Shown in pieces: positions 15,153-31,107 of a DNA stretch of 64,000 bases. Positions within the stretch are counted from its first letter, which is position 1. Every line of letters starts with the position of its first letter. Both the position numbers and the translations under genes were made by a program. The DNA comes from F1-120-MAGs118 sp013360535 (lineage in GTDB: Bacteria > Planctomycetota > UBA1135 > GCA-002686595): the NCBI GenBank assembly GCA_026647215.1, contig JAPKHC010000009.1, positions 198,916 through 262,915 of the forward strand, in the 5' to 3' direction. A model generated the notes under the pieces. It had not been told where the DNA came from. It saw nothing but the letters and a program-made list of their open reading frames with translations, and searched no databases.

Positions 15153-17231
15153 TCAGCTCCAGACCAGCCCGCGGGCCACCAATTCGCCCTCGGGAACCGT
15201 CCGGAAGCCCGCCGGGAGCATCGAGAAGCTGGCCCGACCCTGCGAGAGGGAGCGCACGGCGGTCGCGTAGCCGAACATGGCCGAGAGCGCGACCGTGCCG
15301 CGCACGATCCGCAGCGGTCCGGCGCTCTCCACGCCCGTCACCTCGGCCCGGCGCGCGTTGAGGTCGGCGAGGATCCCGCTCGAGAACTCGGACGGGCCCT
15401 CGATCTCGAAGCTCATCAGCGGCTCGAGCAGGTCGATCTCGGCCGCCTCGCTCGCCTCGCGCAGCGCGATCGCAGCCGCGTGCACGAATCCCGCCTCGCT
15501 GTCCTCCTTGGGACGGCTCTCGCCGCCGGTGACGACGATGCGCGCGCCGACCATGGGGAACCCGAAGCGCGGACCGACCTGCGCGCTGTCGGAGAGCGCC
15601 TGCGCGACCGCCGCTCGCAAGGCCTGCGGCACCTGTGCGCCGGGGGCCCACTCGACCTGCACGCCCGCGGCTCCTTCCGCAGCGGCGGAGAGCTCGAGCT
15701 CGACCGCACCGAACACGTTGTGCCCGTTGAGCGCACGCTCGACGCGTCCGCTGCCACGCGCGGGAGGCGCGCCAATCCGCGGAGTTTCGCGGTAATTCAC
15801 GCGTGGCCGCCCCATGCTCGCCTCGACGTGGTGTTCACGCTGCAGACGGTGCAGCATCACCTCGAGGTGCAGCTCCCCCATCCCGCTGACGAGCCACTGG
15901 CCGCTCGACTCGTCCTCCTTCTGGTGGAACGTCGGGTCCTCGCGTTCGAGCCGCTCGAGCGCGAGCCGCAGCTTGTCGCGGTCGAGCGTCGAGCGCGGCT
16001 CGAGCACCATCGAGATCACCGCCTCGGGCGCGACCAGCGTCTCGAGCACGATCGGCGCATGCTCGTCGCACAGCGTGTCACCGGTCGTCACGTGCTTGAG
16101 GCCGGTGACCGCGACGATCTCGCCGGGCCCCGCGGACTCCACTTGCGTGCGCTGGTCGGCGTGGATGCGCAAGAGCCGCCCCGGGCGCTCGTGGCGGCCC
16201 GTGCGCGGGTTGGAGAGGTGCGCGCCGGGCTTGAGGATTCCGCTGTAAACCCGCACGAAATGCAGGTCTCCGTGGGCTTCGGCGTGGACCTTGAACGCCA
16301 GCGCGCACAGCGGCGCCGCAGGGTCCGTGGCACGCTCGACGAGCGCTCCGCTCCTGGGCTCGCGCCCGCGCACCGGCGGGACATCGAGCGGCGACGGCAG
16401 CCAGTCGACGATCGCGTCGAGCACGGGTTCGATGCCGATCGAGCGCAGCGCGGCTCCGCACAGCACGGGCAGCAGGCGCTGCGCCAGCACGGCCCGACGC
16501 AGCGCCGCTCGCAACGCCGCCGCCGGTGGCTCGCGCCCTTCGAGCACGTCGGCCATCAGCGTGTCATCGGTGTCCGCCAGCGCGTCGACGAGCTCGGAAC
16601 GCAGCACCCCGACCTCGTCGGCGAGCGCCGCGGGCAGCGGCACCTCGAGCGGCGGATCCTCCGGATGCGCGTGGCCGTGCAGGTAATCGAGCGCGCGCCG
16701 CTCGAGCAGGTCGACGACACCCGCGAGCTGGCCATCCTCGAACCACGGGTACTGCACCGGCACCGCGCTCGCGCCGAGGCGCTTGCGCAGGCTCGCCACC
16801 GCGGCCAGGAAATCGGCGCCCGCGCGATCGCACTTGTTGACGAAGGCGATCGCCGGAACGTGGTGGCGCCGCATCTGGCGCCAGACGGTCTCCGACTGCG
16901 CCTGCACGCCGGCGACCGCGTCGATCACGAGCACGGCCCCGTCGAGCACACGCAGCGAGCGCTCGACCTCGATGCCGAAGTCGACGTGACCGGGCGTGTC
17001 GATCAGGTTGATCGAGTGCTCGCGCCAGGGCAGCGTGGTCGCCGCCGCGGTGATCGTGATGCCGCGCTCGCGCTCCTCCGGCAGGTAGTCGAGCGTCGCC
17101 GTGCCGTCGTCGACCTCGCCGATGCGGTGCTCGACGCCGCTCACGAACAGCAGGCGCTCGGACACCGTCGTCTTGCCCGCATCGATGTGGGCCGCGACTC
17201 CGATATTGCGGATGCGCGCGAGGTCGGTCAT
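15153..17231 (-). CDS. Divergent elongation factor G-like GTPase
   Basis: This is a translational GTPase of the EF-G family with 692 residues, the usual length. G1 is AHIDAGKTT near residue 14, G2 RERGITI, G3 DTPGHVDF and G4 NKCD. Domain II follows, and domains III to V include SGMGELHLEVMLHRL and ADLNARR. Domain IV is divergent: where typical EF-G has a tip motif ending in DVDSSE, this protein has RPKEDSEAG with no His. The C-terminus has MFGYATAVRSLSQGRASFSM. It occupies the fusA place between rpsG and rpsJ, but the sequence suggests an EF-G2 or recycling-type paralogue such as the spd or mitochondrial forms. Whether it drives translocation or ribosome recycling cannot be settled here. It starts 36 bp after the Tsr3-like gene. 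Confidence 0.85.
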   Translation of the reverse strand: MTDLARIRNIGVAAHIDAGKTTVSERLLFVSGVEHRIGEVDDGTATLDYLPEERERGITITAAATTLPWREHSINLIDTPGHVDFGIEVERSLRVLDGAVLVIDAVAGVQAQSETVWRQMRRHHVPAIAFVNKCDRAGADFLAAVASLRKRLGASAVPVQYPWFEDGQLAGVVDLLERRALDYLHGHAHPEDPPLEVPLPAALADEVGVLRSELVDALADTDDTLMADVLEGREPPAAALRAALRRAVLAQRLLPVLCGAALRSIGIEPVLDAIVDWLPSPLDVPPVRGREPRSGALVERATDPAAPLCALAFKVHAEAHGDLHFVRVYSGILKPGAHLSNPRTGRHERPGRLLRIHADQRTQVESAGPGEIVAVTGLKHVTTGDTLCDEHAPIVLETLVAPEAVISMVLEPRSTLDRDKLRLALERLEREDPTFHQKEDESSGQWLVSGMGELHLEVMLHRLQREHHVEASMGRPRVNYRETPRIGAPPARGSGRVERALNGHNVFGAVELELSAAAEGAAGVQVEWAPGAQVPQALRAAVAQALSDSAQVGPRFGFPMVGARIVVTGGESRPKEDSEAGFVHAAAIALREASEAAEIDLLEPLMSFEIEGPSEFSSGILADLNARRAEVTGVESAGPLRIVRGTVALSAMFGYATAVRSLSQGRASFSMLPAGFRTVPEGELVARGLVWS

Positions 17232-17267
17232 GTGCGCATCGTAGCCACCGCGGGGTCCGTGCCCTGC

Positions 17268-17714
17268 TCAGCCGATCGACGGATTGAGCGCGAGGAACGG
17301 GTCGCGCCAGCGATAGGCGTCGAGCAGCTCGGGCCGCCTGTCGCCGAGCAGCACGAGCGCGGCATACAGCGCCTCGACGGAAGCGAGCCCGCTCGCGGGA
17401 TCCTCGAAGGTCTTGCTCTTGCGCGGATAGGCGGTCTCGAGCTTCGGCAGCCGACGCCGCAGGAACTCGCCGTCGATCGTCGCCGTGATCTGGGGCACGC
17501 GCCGCCACGAGCAGTCGACGAGCAAGAGCGGGAGGCCTCGGTCGCGCTCCCCCAGCTCCTCGCCATCGGGGTGCAGCAGCACGCGCCGCCCCGCTTCGAC
17601 GCGCCGCTCGGGGTGGTAGCTCACGAAGCGCAGGCCCGGCAGGCCACGCAGCGGCGTGAGCGAGCACTTGGCGAGCGACTCGCGCGGGTCGCGGACGATC
17701 AGGACGTCGATCAC
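17268..17714 (-). CDS. Tsr3-like rRNA aminocarboxypropyltransferase (predicted)
   Basis: The protein has 148 residues and resembles Tsr3 (Ribo_biogen_C/DUF367), which in Archaea and eukaryotes transfers the 3-amino-3-carboxypropyl group of SAM to a small-subunit rRNA nucleotide in the P-site loop of helix 31. Visible landmarks, in Tsr3 order, are an N-terminal RDPRESLAKCSLTPLRG matching the DPKxCTgxkL block, then DCSW near residue 68, RRLPKLETAYP, LASVEALYAALVLLG and a final YRWRDPFLALN. The start is a GTG at 17714 because an in-frame stop lies three codons upstream. It sits between rpsG and the EF-G gene, where ribosome-linked genes are expected. Family membership is by motif only; the reaction in this organism is inferred. 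Confidence 0.72.
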   Translation of the reverse strand: MIDVLIVRDPRESLAKCSLTPLRGLPGLRFVSYHPERRVEAGRRVLLHPDGEELGERDRGLPLLLVDCSWRRVPQITATIDGEFLRRRLPKLETAYPRKSKTFEDPASGLASVEALYAALVLLGDRRPELLDAYRWRDPFLALNPSIG

Positions 17715-17752
17715 GATGGGCTAGGGAGTCTTGGGAAAGCCGCGCACAAAGC

Positions 17753-17796
17753 GCCCGGCCCCGCCGCGGGTCGAACCGCATCGGGGCCGGGCTTTT
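17753..17796. terminator. Bidirectional terminator-like hairpin after rpsG
   Basis: A perfect 11-bp stem (arm GCCCGGCCCCG at 17753-17763, partner at 17782-17792) encloses an 18-base loop. On the plus strand it is followed by TTTT; on the minus strand by GCTTTG, a weak T-run. It lies between rpsG and the Tsr3-like gene and probably weakens or ends the rpsL-rpsG transcript. Confidence 0.6.
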
Positions 17797-17830
17797 CGAT
17801 CAGGCCGCCGAGAGCTCGGCGGCGCGGATC

Positions 17831-18307
17831 CTAGTGCGCGTAGTGGCTGTAGGCCTTGTTGGCCTCGGCCATCTTGTGGACCTGTTCCTTCCACTGGACC
17901 GAGGCGCCGGTGCCGTTGAAGGCGTCGACGAACTCTTCCGAGAGGCGGGTCGCCATGCGCTTGCCCTTCTTGGAGCGCGCGTTGTCGACGAGCCAGCGGA
18001 TCGCCAGCGACTGCTGGCGGTTGCGGCGCACTTCGCGCGGCACCTGGTAGTTGGCGCCACCGACGCGCTTGGAGCGCACTTCGACGGCCGGGCGGATGTT
18101 GTCGATCGCGCGCGTGAAGATCTCCGCCTGGTCCTGGACGTCGGGGAGCTTCTTGTGGGCGAGATCGAGGGCCTCGTAGAAGATGGCCTGGGCGGTGGAC
18201 TTCTTGCCATCGAGCATGATCTTGTTGATCACCTTGGTGGCGAGCATCGACCCGAACTTCGGGTCGGGCGAGAGCAGGGCCTCGGTCGACTTGTAGTTGC
18301 GCGGCAT
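17831..18307 (-). CDS. rpsG: 30S ribosomal protein S7
   Basis: S7 initiates assembly of the 30S head and contacts E-site tRNA. The protein has 158 residues. It contains SMLATKVINKIMLDGKKSTA, RSKRVGGANYQVPREVRRNR and the C-terminal HKMAEANKAYSHYAH. The ATG at 18307 gives MPRNYKSTEAL; the longer frame upstream is not family-like. It follows rpsL by 55 bp. Confidence 0.98.
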   Translation of the reverse strand: MPRNYKSTEALLSPDPKFGSMLATKVINKIMLDGKKSTAQAIFYEALDLAHKKLPDVQDQAEIFTRAIDNIRPAVEVRSKRVGGANYQVPREVRRNRQQSLAIRWLVDNARSKKGKRMATRLSEEFVDAFNGTGASVQWKEQVHKMAEANKAYSHYAH

Positions 18308-18362
18308 CGTCAGACTTTCTCTAGCTGGATCAGCTTGGTTTTCAGGTGCTGGCAGGGCCGCA

Positions 18363-18737
<375 letters not shown>

Positions 18738-18762
18738 AGGTGACCGTGGAAAAGGGGCGAGC

Positions 18763-18790
18763 ATTCTACGGGGACCGGCAGCGAGGTCAA
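18763..18790 (-). promoter_or_regulatory. Promoter of rpsL-rpsG
   Basis: On the minus strand TTGACC (18790-18785) and TAGAAT (18768-18763) are separated by 16 bases, a strong sigma-70 type match. It lies between the hairpin after rpoC and rpsL and would start the str unit separately from rpoBC. Confidence 0.78.
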
Positions 18791-18894
18791 GCCTCCGCTC
18801 GCAGAGGCCGGTCCCCGGGGCGGCTCCCCCACGTTGCTGGGGGGCCGTCCGCGGCAGAAAAGGCGTTGGTTGGGTTGGAATCGGTTGGACGAGG

Positions 18895-18914
18895 CCCCGC
18901 CGCGTGCGGCGGGG
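18895..18914 (-). terminator. GC-rich hairpin just after rpoC
   Basis: The palindrome CCCCGCCGCGTGCGGCGGGG forms an 8-9 bp all-GC stem 5 bases past the rpoC stop. No T-run follows in the direction of transcription, so it could act as a weak terminator, a pause site or an mRNA 3'-end stabiliser. A second imperfect G/C hairpin lies at about 18820-18850. Confidence 0.45.
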
Positions 18915-18919
18915 ACCCG

Positions 18920-23353
<4,434 letters not shown>

Positions 23354-23376
23354 GGTTCCGACTTCCCTCCGAGCGC

Positions 23377-27087
<3,711 letters not shown>

Positions 27088-27405
27088 GGTCAGTTCACGC
27101 AACCGGGCGTCGATGGGGCCGCGTCCCTCGAACAGGGCAACGCGGGAGCTGGAACTCGTCGGGACGACGCGAGCGCTGCTGGGTTCCCGCGAACGGGGAC
27201 CTAGAGCGCGAGCGGAGCGCTGGAGCGCAGGAGAGGCGCCGTGCCGCGGGCGAGGTCGAGGTGACGACCACAGCCCGCCGCAGGGGCGGTGAGGAGGCGA
27301 GATACCGACGGGACGCCACGGGCGCCGCGCGTGGCGGCGTCCGTGGGTCCCTTGGGCGAAGGTGCGAGAGTCGTGGGCACCAGAGGCAGCGGAGTCCGGG
27401 GTGGA
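27088..27405 (-). other. rplL-rpoB spacer, 318 bp, with an attenuator-like hairpin
   Basis: No gene is visible in these 318 bp. A GC-rich inverted repeat pairs GGACGCC (27311-27317) with GGCGTCC (27336-27342), extended inside by ACG/CGT with a 3-base bulge. In E. coli a hairpin in the same place is a partial attenuator that lowers rpoBC transcription relative to rplJL; a similar role here is inferred from position only. No promoter with good boxes was found. Confidence 0.45.
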
Positions 27406-27804
<399 letters not shown>

Positions 27805-27896
27805 TTGAGTCTCCGGATAAGTTGACGAACGTTGTTTCCGCTTGGACCCCCCGCGGGCGGCGCGGGAGGTGGGCGAGGTCCGACTTCCCTGCGCGC

Positions 27897-27915
27897 TGCC
27901 CGCACGGTGCGGGCA
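27897..27915 (-). other. Hairpin in the rplJ-rplL spacer
   Basis: TGCCCGCA and TGCGGGCA form a perfect 8-bp stem with a 3-base loop in the 155 bp between rplJ and rplL. It lacks a T-run. It could slow ribosome or RNase progress and help set the higher output of L12, but this is only a positional inference. Confidence 0.4.
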
Positions 27916-27959
27916 CGGGGACGCGCCAAGGGAGCCGTGGATGTGGAGTCAGGACAGGA

Positions 27960-28517
27960 TCAGGACGCCTCGGCGACCGCAGCGGCCTCGCCGGTGCCGC
28001 CAGCCTTGTCGATCTTGGCCTGCATCACGCGCACCGTGCCCGAGGGCAGCGCATTGAGCGTGGTGACGAGACCGCGCATCGGGGCGGCCAGACAGCCGAC
28101 CAGCATGCCGCGCAGGGTCTTCTTGTCGGGGAGGCCGGCGAGGGCGACGGCGTCCTTGGGCCCGAGCAGCACGCCGTCGAAGATCGCGCCGCGCAGCTGG
28201 ATCTTGCCCGGCTTCTTGACGTCGTCGGCGGTCAGGATCTTGGCCGCGGCGATCGTGCCTTCGAGCGAGCCGTAGGCGATGCCGGTGTTGCCCGCGAGCA
28301 GCTCGGCCGAGGCTTCGTAGCCCTTGGCCGCCAGCGCGCGGCGCAGCAGCGACGAGCGCACCATGCGGACGCGCACGCCGTCCTTGGCGAGCTTGTTGCG
28401 CAGCGGCTCGAGTTCCTTGACGGTCACGCGGCCGAGCGACATCACGATCACGCCCTCGGACTTGGCGAGCAGCCCGTCGTACTCGGTCGCGATCAGGTTG
28501 TTGACGAGATTAGGCAT
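27960..28517 (-). CDS. rplJ: 50S ribosomal protein L10
   Basis: L10 anchors L12 dimers to the 50S and in E. coli represses its own operon. The protein has 185 residues. It starts MPNLVNNLIATEYDGLLAKS and contains VRMVRSSLLRRALAAKG and a long C-terminal helix region for L12 dimers. The ATG at 28517 lies inside the last codons of rplA (8-bp overlap), so no room exists for an L10 leader directly upstream. Confidence 0.96.
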   Translation of the reverse strand: MPNLVNNLIATEYDGLLAKSEGVIVMSLGRVTVKELEPLRNKLAKDGVRVRMVRSSLLRRALAAKGYEASAELLAGNTGIAYGSLEGTIAAAKILTADDVKKPGKIQLRGAIFDGVLLGPKDAVALAGLPDKKTLRGMLVGCLAAPMRGLVTTLNALPSGTVRVMQAKIDKAGGTGEAAAVAEAS

Positions 28518-29214
28518 CGAGCTCAGCTCCAGTCGAGTAGTTGATCCAGGCGCCGGGGCCCATGGTCGTCGAGACCGAGACCTTGCGCACGAACTGGCCC
28601 TTGACCGCGGGCGGACGCATCGCGATCAGGTGATCGAGGAAGGCGCGCAGGTTGACCTCGAGGTCCTCGACCTTGAAGGAACGCTTGCCGACCGAGGCGT
28701 GGACGTTGCCGCCCGCGTCGGTGCGGAACTCGACCTTGCCGGCCTTGAACTCGCGCACCGCCCCGGCGACGTCGGCCGTGACCGTGCCCGACTTGGGGCT
28801 GGGCATCTTGCCCTGGGGACCGAGGACCTTACCGAGCTTGCCGACGTGCTTCATCATGTCGGGGCTGGCGATCACGATGTCGAAGTCGGTCCAGCCGCCG
28901 AGCACCTTCTCGGCGAGCTCGCCCGAGCCGACGATGTCGGCGCCGGCGGCCTGCGCCGCGGCAGCCTTTTCGCCTTCGGCGAACACGATCACCTTGACCG
29001 TCTTGCCCAGGCCCTTGGGCAGCGACACGGCGCCGCGCACGAGCTGGTCGGACTTCTTGGGATCGATGCCGAGCACGACGACGACCTCGACGGTCTCGTC
29101 GAACTTCGCGCCGGGCAGGGACTTGAGCAGCGCCAGCGCTTCCGCCGGCTCGTACACCTTGCTGCGGTCCACCTTGGCGGACGCGGCGCGATAACGCTTG
29201 GATTGCGTGACCAT
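28510..29214 (-). CDS. rplA: 50S ribosomal protein L1
   Basis: L1 forms the stalk that moves deacylated tRNA out of the E site. The protein has 234 residues. It contains VVLGIDPKKSDQLVRGAVSL, VASPDMM-type sequence (IASPDMMKHVGKLGKVLGP) and PSPKSGTVTADV. The ATG at 29214 gives MVTQSKRYRAAS. It is 8 bp after rplK. Confidence 0.98.
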   Translation of the reverse strand: MVTQSKRYRAASAKVDRSKVYEPAEALALLKSLPGAKFDETVEVVVVLGIDPKKSDQLVRGAVSLPKGLGKTVKVIVFAEGEKAAAAQAAGADIVGSGELAEKVLGGWTDFDIVIASPDMMKHVGKLGKVLGPQGKMPSPKSGTVTADVAGAVREFKAGKVEFRTDAGGNVHASVGKRSFKVEDLEVNLRAFLDHLIAMRPPAVKGQFVRKVSVSTTMGPGAWINYSTGAELDA

Positions 29215-29222
29215 GGCTTGGA

Positions 29223-29648
29223 CTAGCCCTCCACCTTGATGCCGGCGGCGCGCGCCGTGCCTTCGATGATCCGGCACGCGGCGTTGAGGTCGCGGGCGTT
29301 GAGGTCGTTCATCTTGATCTTGGCGATCTCCTCGACCTGCGCACGCGTCACCTTGCCGGCGGTCTCGTGACCGGGCATGGCCGCTGCGCTCTCGAGCTTC
29401 GCCGCCTTCTTGAGCAGCACTCCCGCCGGCGGCGACTTCAGGATGAAGTCGAAGCTGCGGTCCTTGTAGACCGTGATCTCCACGGGGATGATCAGGCCCA
29501 TCTGCGGTCGTGTAGCGTCGTTGAACTGCTTCACGAACATCGCGATGTTGACGCCGTGCGAGCCGAGCGCGGGGCCAACCGGCGGTGCCGGCGTGGCCTG
29601 GCCCGCCGGGCACTGCAGCTTGATCTTGGCGGTGACTTCCTTCGCCAT
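29223..29648 (-). CDS. rplK: 50S ribosomal protein L11
   Basis: L11 builds the GTPase-associated centre and is the thiostrepton-binding platform. The protein has 141 residues. It contains IKLQCPAGQATPAPPVGPAL, NIAMFVKQFN and the C-terminal ARDLNAACRIIEGTARAAGI. It follows nusG by 72 bp. Confidence 0.98.
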   Translation of the reverse strand: MAKEVTAKIKLQCPAGQATPAPPVGPALGSHGVNIAMFVKQFNDATRPQMGLIIPVEITVYKDRSFDFILKSPPAGVLLKKAAKLESAAAMPGHETAGKVTRAQVEEIAKIKMNDLNARDLNAACRIIEGTARAAGIKVEG

Positions 29649-29720
29649 GGACTTGCTTCTTCCGTTCGCTGGGCACGCGGCCCGTTATGGCCGCGCGCGT
29701 GGTTCCAAAGGGGATGCCGG

Positions 29721-30275
29721 CTAGACGGGCTCGACTTCCCAGTACTTGAGGGACACCGGCGTGGGACGACCGAAGATCGTCACCGTCACCGTCACCATGC
29801 CCTTGTCGGGCAACACTTCCTCGACCGTGCCGTCGAAGCCGTCGAACGGCCCCGACTTGATCTTGACCATGTCGCCCTTCTGCAGGCCGATGTTGACCTG
29901 CAGGGCGGTGTCGGAGTCCGACATGCGCACGAGGATCGACTGGACTTCGCCGTCCGACAGCGGGACGGGCTCGCCGCGACCGCCGAGGAAGTCGCCGACC
30001 TTGGGCGTCTCGCGCACGACCGCCTGCGCCTGCTTGGCGCGCGGGTCCTCTTCGGGCTTCTCGATGTCGGCCTGGATCATCAGGTAGCCCGGGTAGAGCT
30101 TCTTGTTGACCACGCGCTTCTTGCCGCCCTTCATGTCGGTGACGCGCTCGAAGGGCACGAGCACCTGCGGGACGAGGTCCTGCAGGCCGGCCATCTTGAC
30201 GCGCAGCTCGACCTGCTTGCGGATCGAGTCCTCCTGACCCGACTGGCAGCGCACGAAATACCACTGGTGGGTCAT
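29721..30275 (-). CDS. nusG: Transcription antitermination factor NusG
   Basis: NusG binds RNA polymerase and couples it to ribosomes or Rho. The protein has 184 residues: an N-terminal NGN domain (WYFVRCQSGQEDSIRKQVE, KLYPGYLMIQ) and a C-terminal KOW domain around residues 130-180 (QKGDMVKIKSGPFDGFDGTV). It is 4 bp after secE, the standard arrangement. Confidence 0.98.
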   Translation of the reverse strand: MTHQWYFVRCQSGQEDSIRKQVELRVKMAGLQDLVPQVLVPFERVTDMKGGKKRVVNKKLYPGYLMIQADIEKPEEDPRAKQAQAVVRETPKVGDFLGGRGEPVPLSDGEVQSILVRMSDSDTALQVNIGLQKGDMVKIKSGPFDGFDGTVEEVLPDKGMVTVTVTIFGRPTPVSLKYWEVEPV

Positions 30276-30279
30276 GGCA

Positions 30280-30711
30280 CTAGAACAGGATCGGGTTGAC
30301 GAGGCGGGCGAGGAACCAGTCGGCGCCGGCGAGGAAGGCCATCAGGACCACCACGCAGACGACGACCACGATCGAGGAGTTGAGGACTTCCTGACCACTC
30401 GGCCACGTGACCTTGCGGAGCTCGGTCTCGGTGTCGATCAGGAGGTCGGCAATCTTGGGGGTCTCGAGCCAGCGGTGCGCGAGGTACAGGGTCAGCGCGA
30501 ACACGGCGGCCGAGATCAGGAACGCACCCGTCAGCGGGATCTGCAGCACCGGCACCTGCTCGAAGGACGACGAGAGCGGCGTCTTGAGCGAGGCGAACCA
30601 GCCGGAGAGCTCCGAGCGCAGCGACCGGCACCCGTAGAACACGAGCACGGCGAGCGACCAGAACACGGCCATGCGGACCATTCGGCCTTGATCGGGCTTG
30701 TAGGCGGCCAT
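30280..30711 (-). CDS. secE: Preprotein translocase subunit SecE
   Basis: SecE clamps the SecY channel. The protein has 143 residues, with predicted membrane segments near residues 11-29, 58-80 and 112-133. The family signature is ETELRKVTWPSGQEVLNSS just before the last helix. The three-helix form resembles that of E. coli, while many bacteria have one helix. The secE-nusG-rplKAJL order is standard. Confidence 0.95.
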   Translation of the reverse strand: MAAYKPDQGRMVRMAVFWSLAVLVFYGCRSLRSELSGWFASLKTPLSSSFEQVPVLQIPLTGAFLISAAVFALTLYLAHRWLETPKIADLLIDTETELRKVTWPSGQEVLNSSIVVVVCVVVLMAFLAGADWFLARLVNPILF

Positions 30712-30812
30712 GGGCGGGTGTCTCGGGGTGGGCGGTGGACAGGGACGGGGGGGGATTCAGGCAGGTGTGCGCGGGCAGCGGATCGGGATCCGCCGCCGTG
30801 CGCGAGCCAAGC

Positions 30813-30971
30813 TCAGAGCTTGTGCTCCTTGTGCGACACGTGCTTGCGGCAGAACGGGCAGAACTTCTTCTTCTCGAGCTTGTAGCTGGCCTTCTGGCGC
30901 TTGAACGTCGTGTAGTTGCGGTTCTTGCACGCCGTGCACTCGAGGAAGACGAATCGTTCCTTGGTCTTCAT
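30813..30971 (-). CDS. rpmG: 50S ribosomal protein L33, zinc-binding form
   Basis: L33 lies near the E site of the 50S. The protein has 52 residues with two CxxC pairs (CTAC near residue 12 and CPFC near 38), so it is the zinc-binding type. The ATG at 30971 gives MKTKERFVFLECTACKN. It sits between tuf and secE, a common place in many phyla. Confidence 0.96.
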   Translation of the reverse strand: MKTKERFVFLECTACKNRNYTTFKRQKASYKLEKKKFCPFCRKHVSHKEHKL

Positions 30972-31037
30972 GGCTGTCCGGGTTCCTGGCTTGGATGGAG
31001 GCTGCCCGAGGTCGGGTGGGCGGCTGCGGGTGCCGCC

Positions 31038-31092
31038 AGCGCGCTCCCGTGGAGGGAGCACGCTGGGCCGGCCCCCATCGCTGGAGGCCGGC
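31038..31092 (-). terminator. Two tandem hairpins after tuf
   Basis: Directly after the tuf stop, in transcription order, a 7-bp stem (GCCGGCC at 31067-31073 with GGCCGGC at 31086-31092) is followed by a longer stem (AGCG-C-GCTCCC at 31038-31048 with GGGAGC-A-CGCT at 31054-31064). Neither has a T-run. They may reduce read-through from the abundant tuf message into rpmG-secE-nusG or protect its 3' end. Confidence 0.5.
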
Positions 31093-31107
31093 ACCCGCGG
31101 AGCGAAA

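Noticed and set aside
15108..17834. 908-codon open frame on the plus strand opposite the EF-G gene
   Set aside because: It overlaps the EF-G, Tsr3-like and terminator regions, has no family match and no ribosome binding site.
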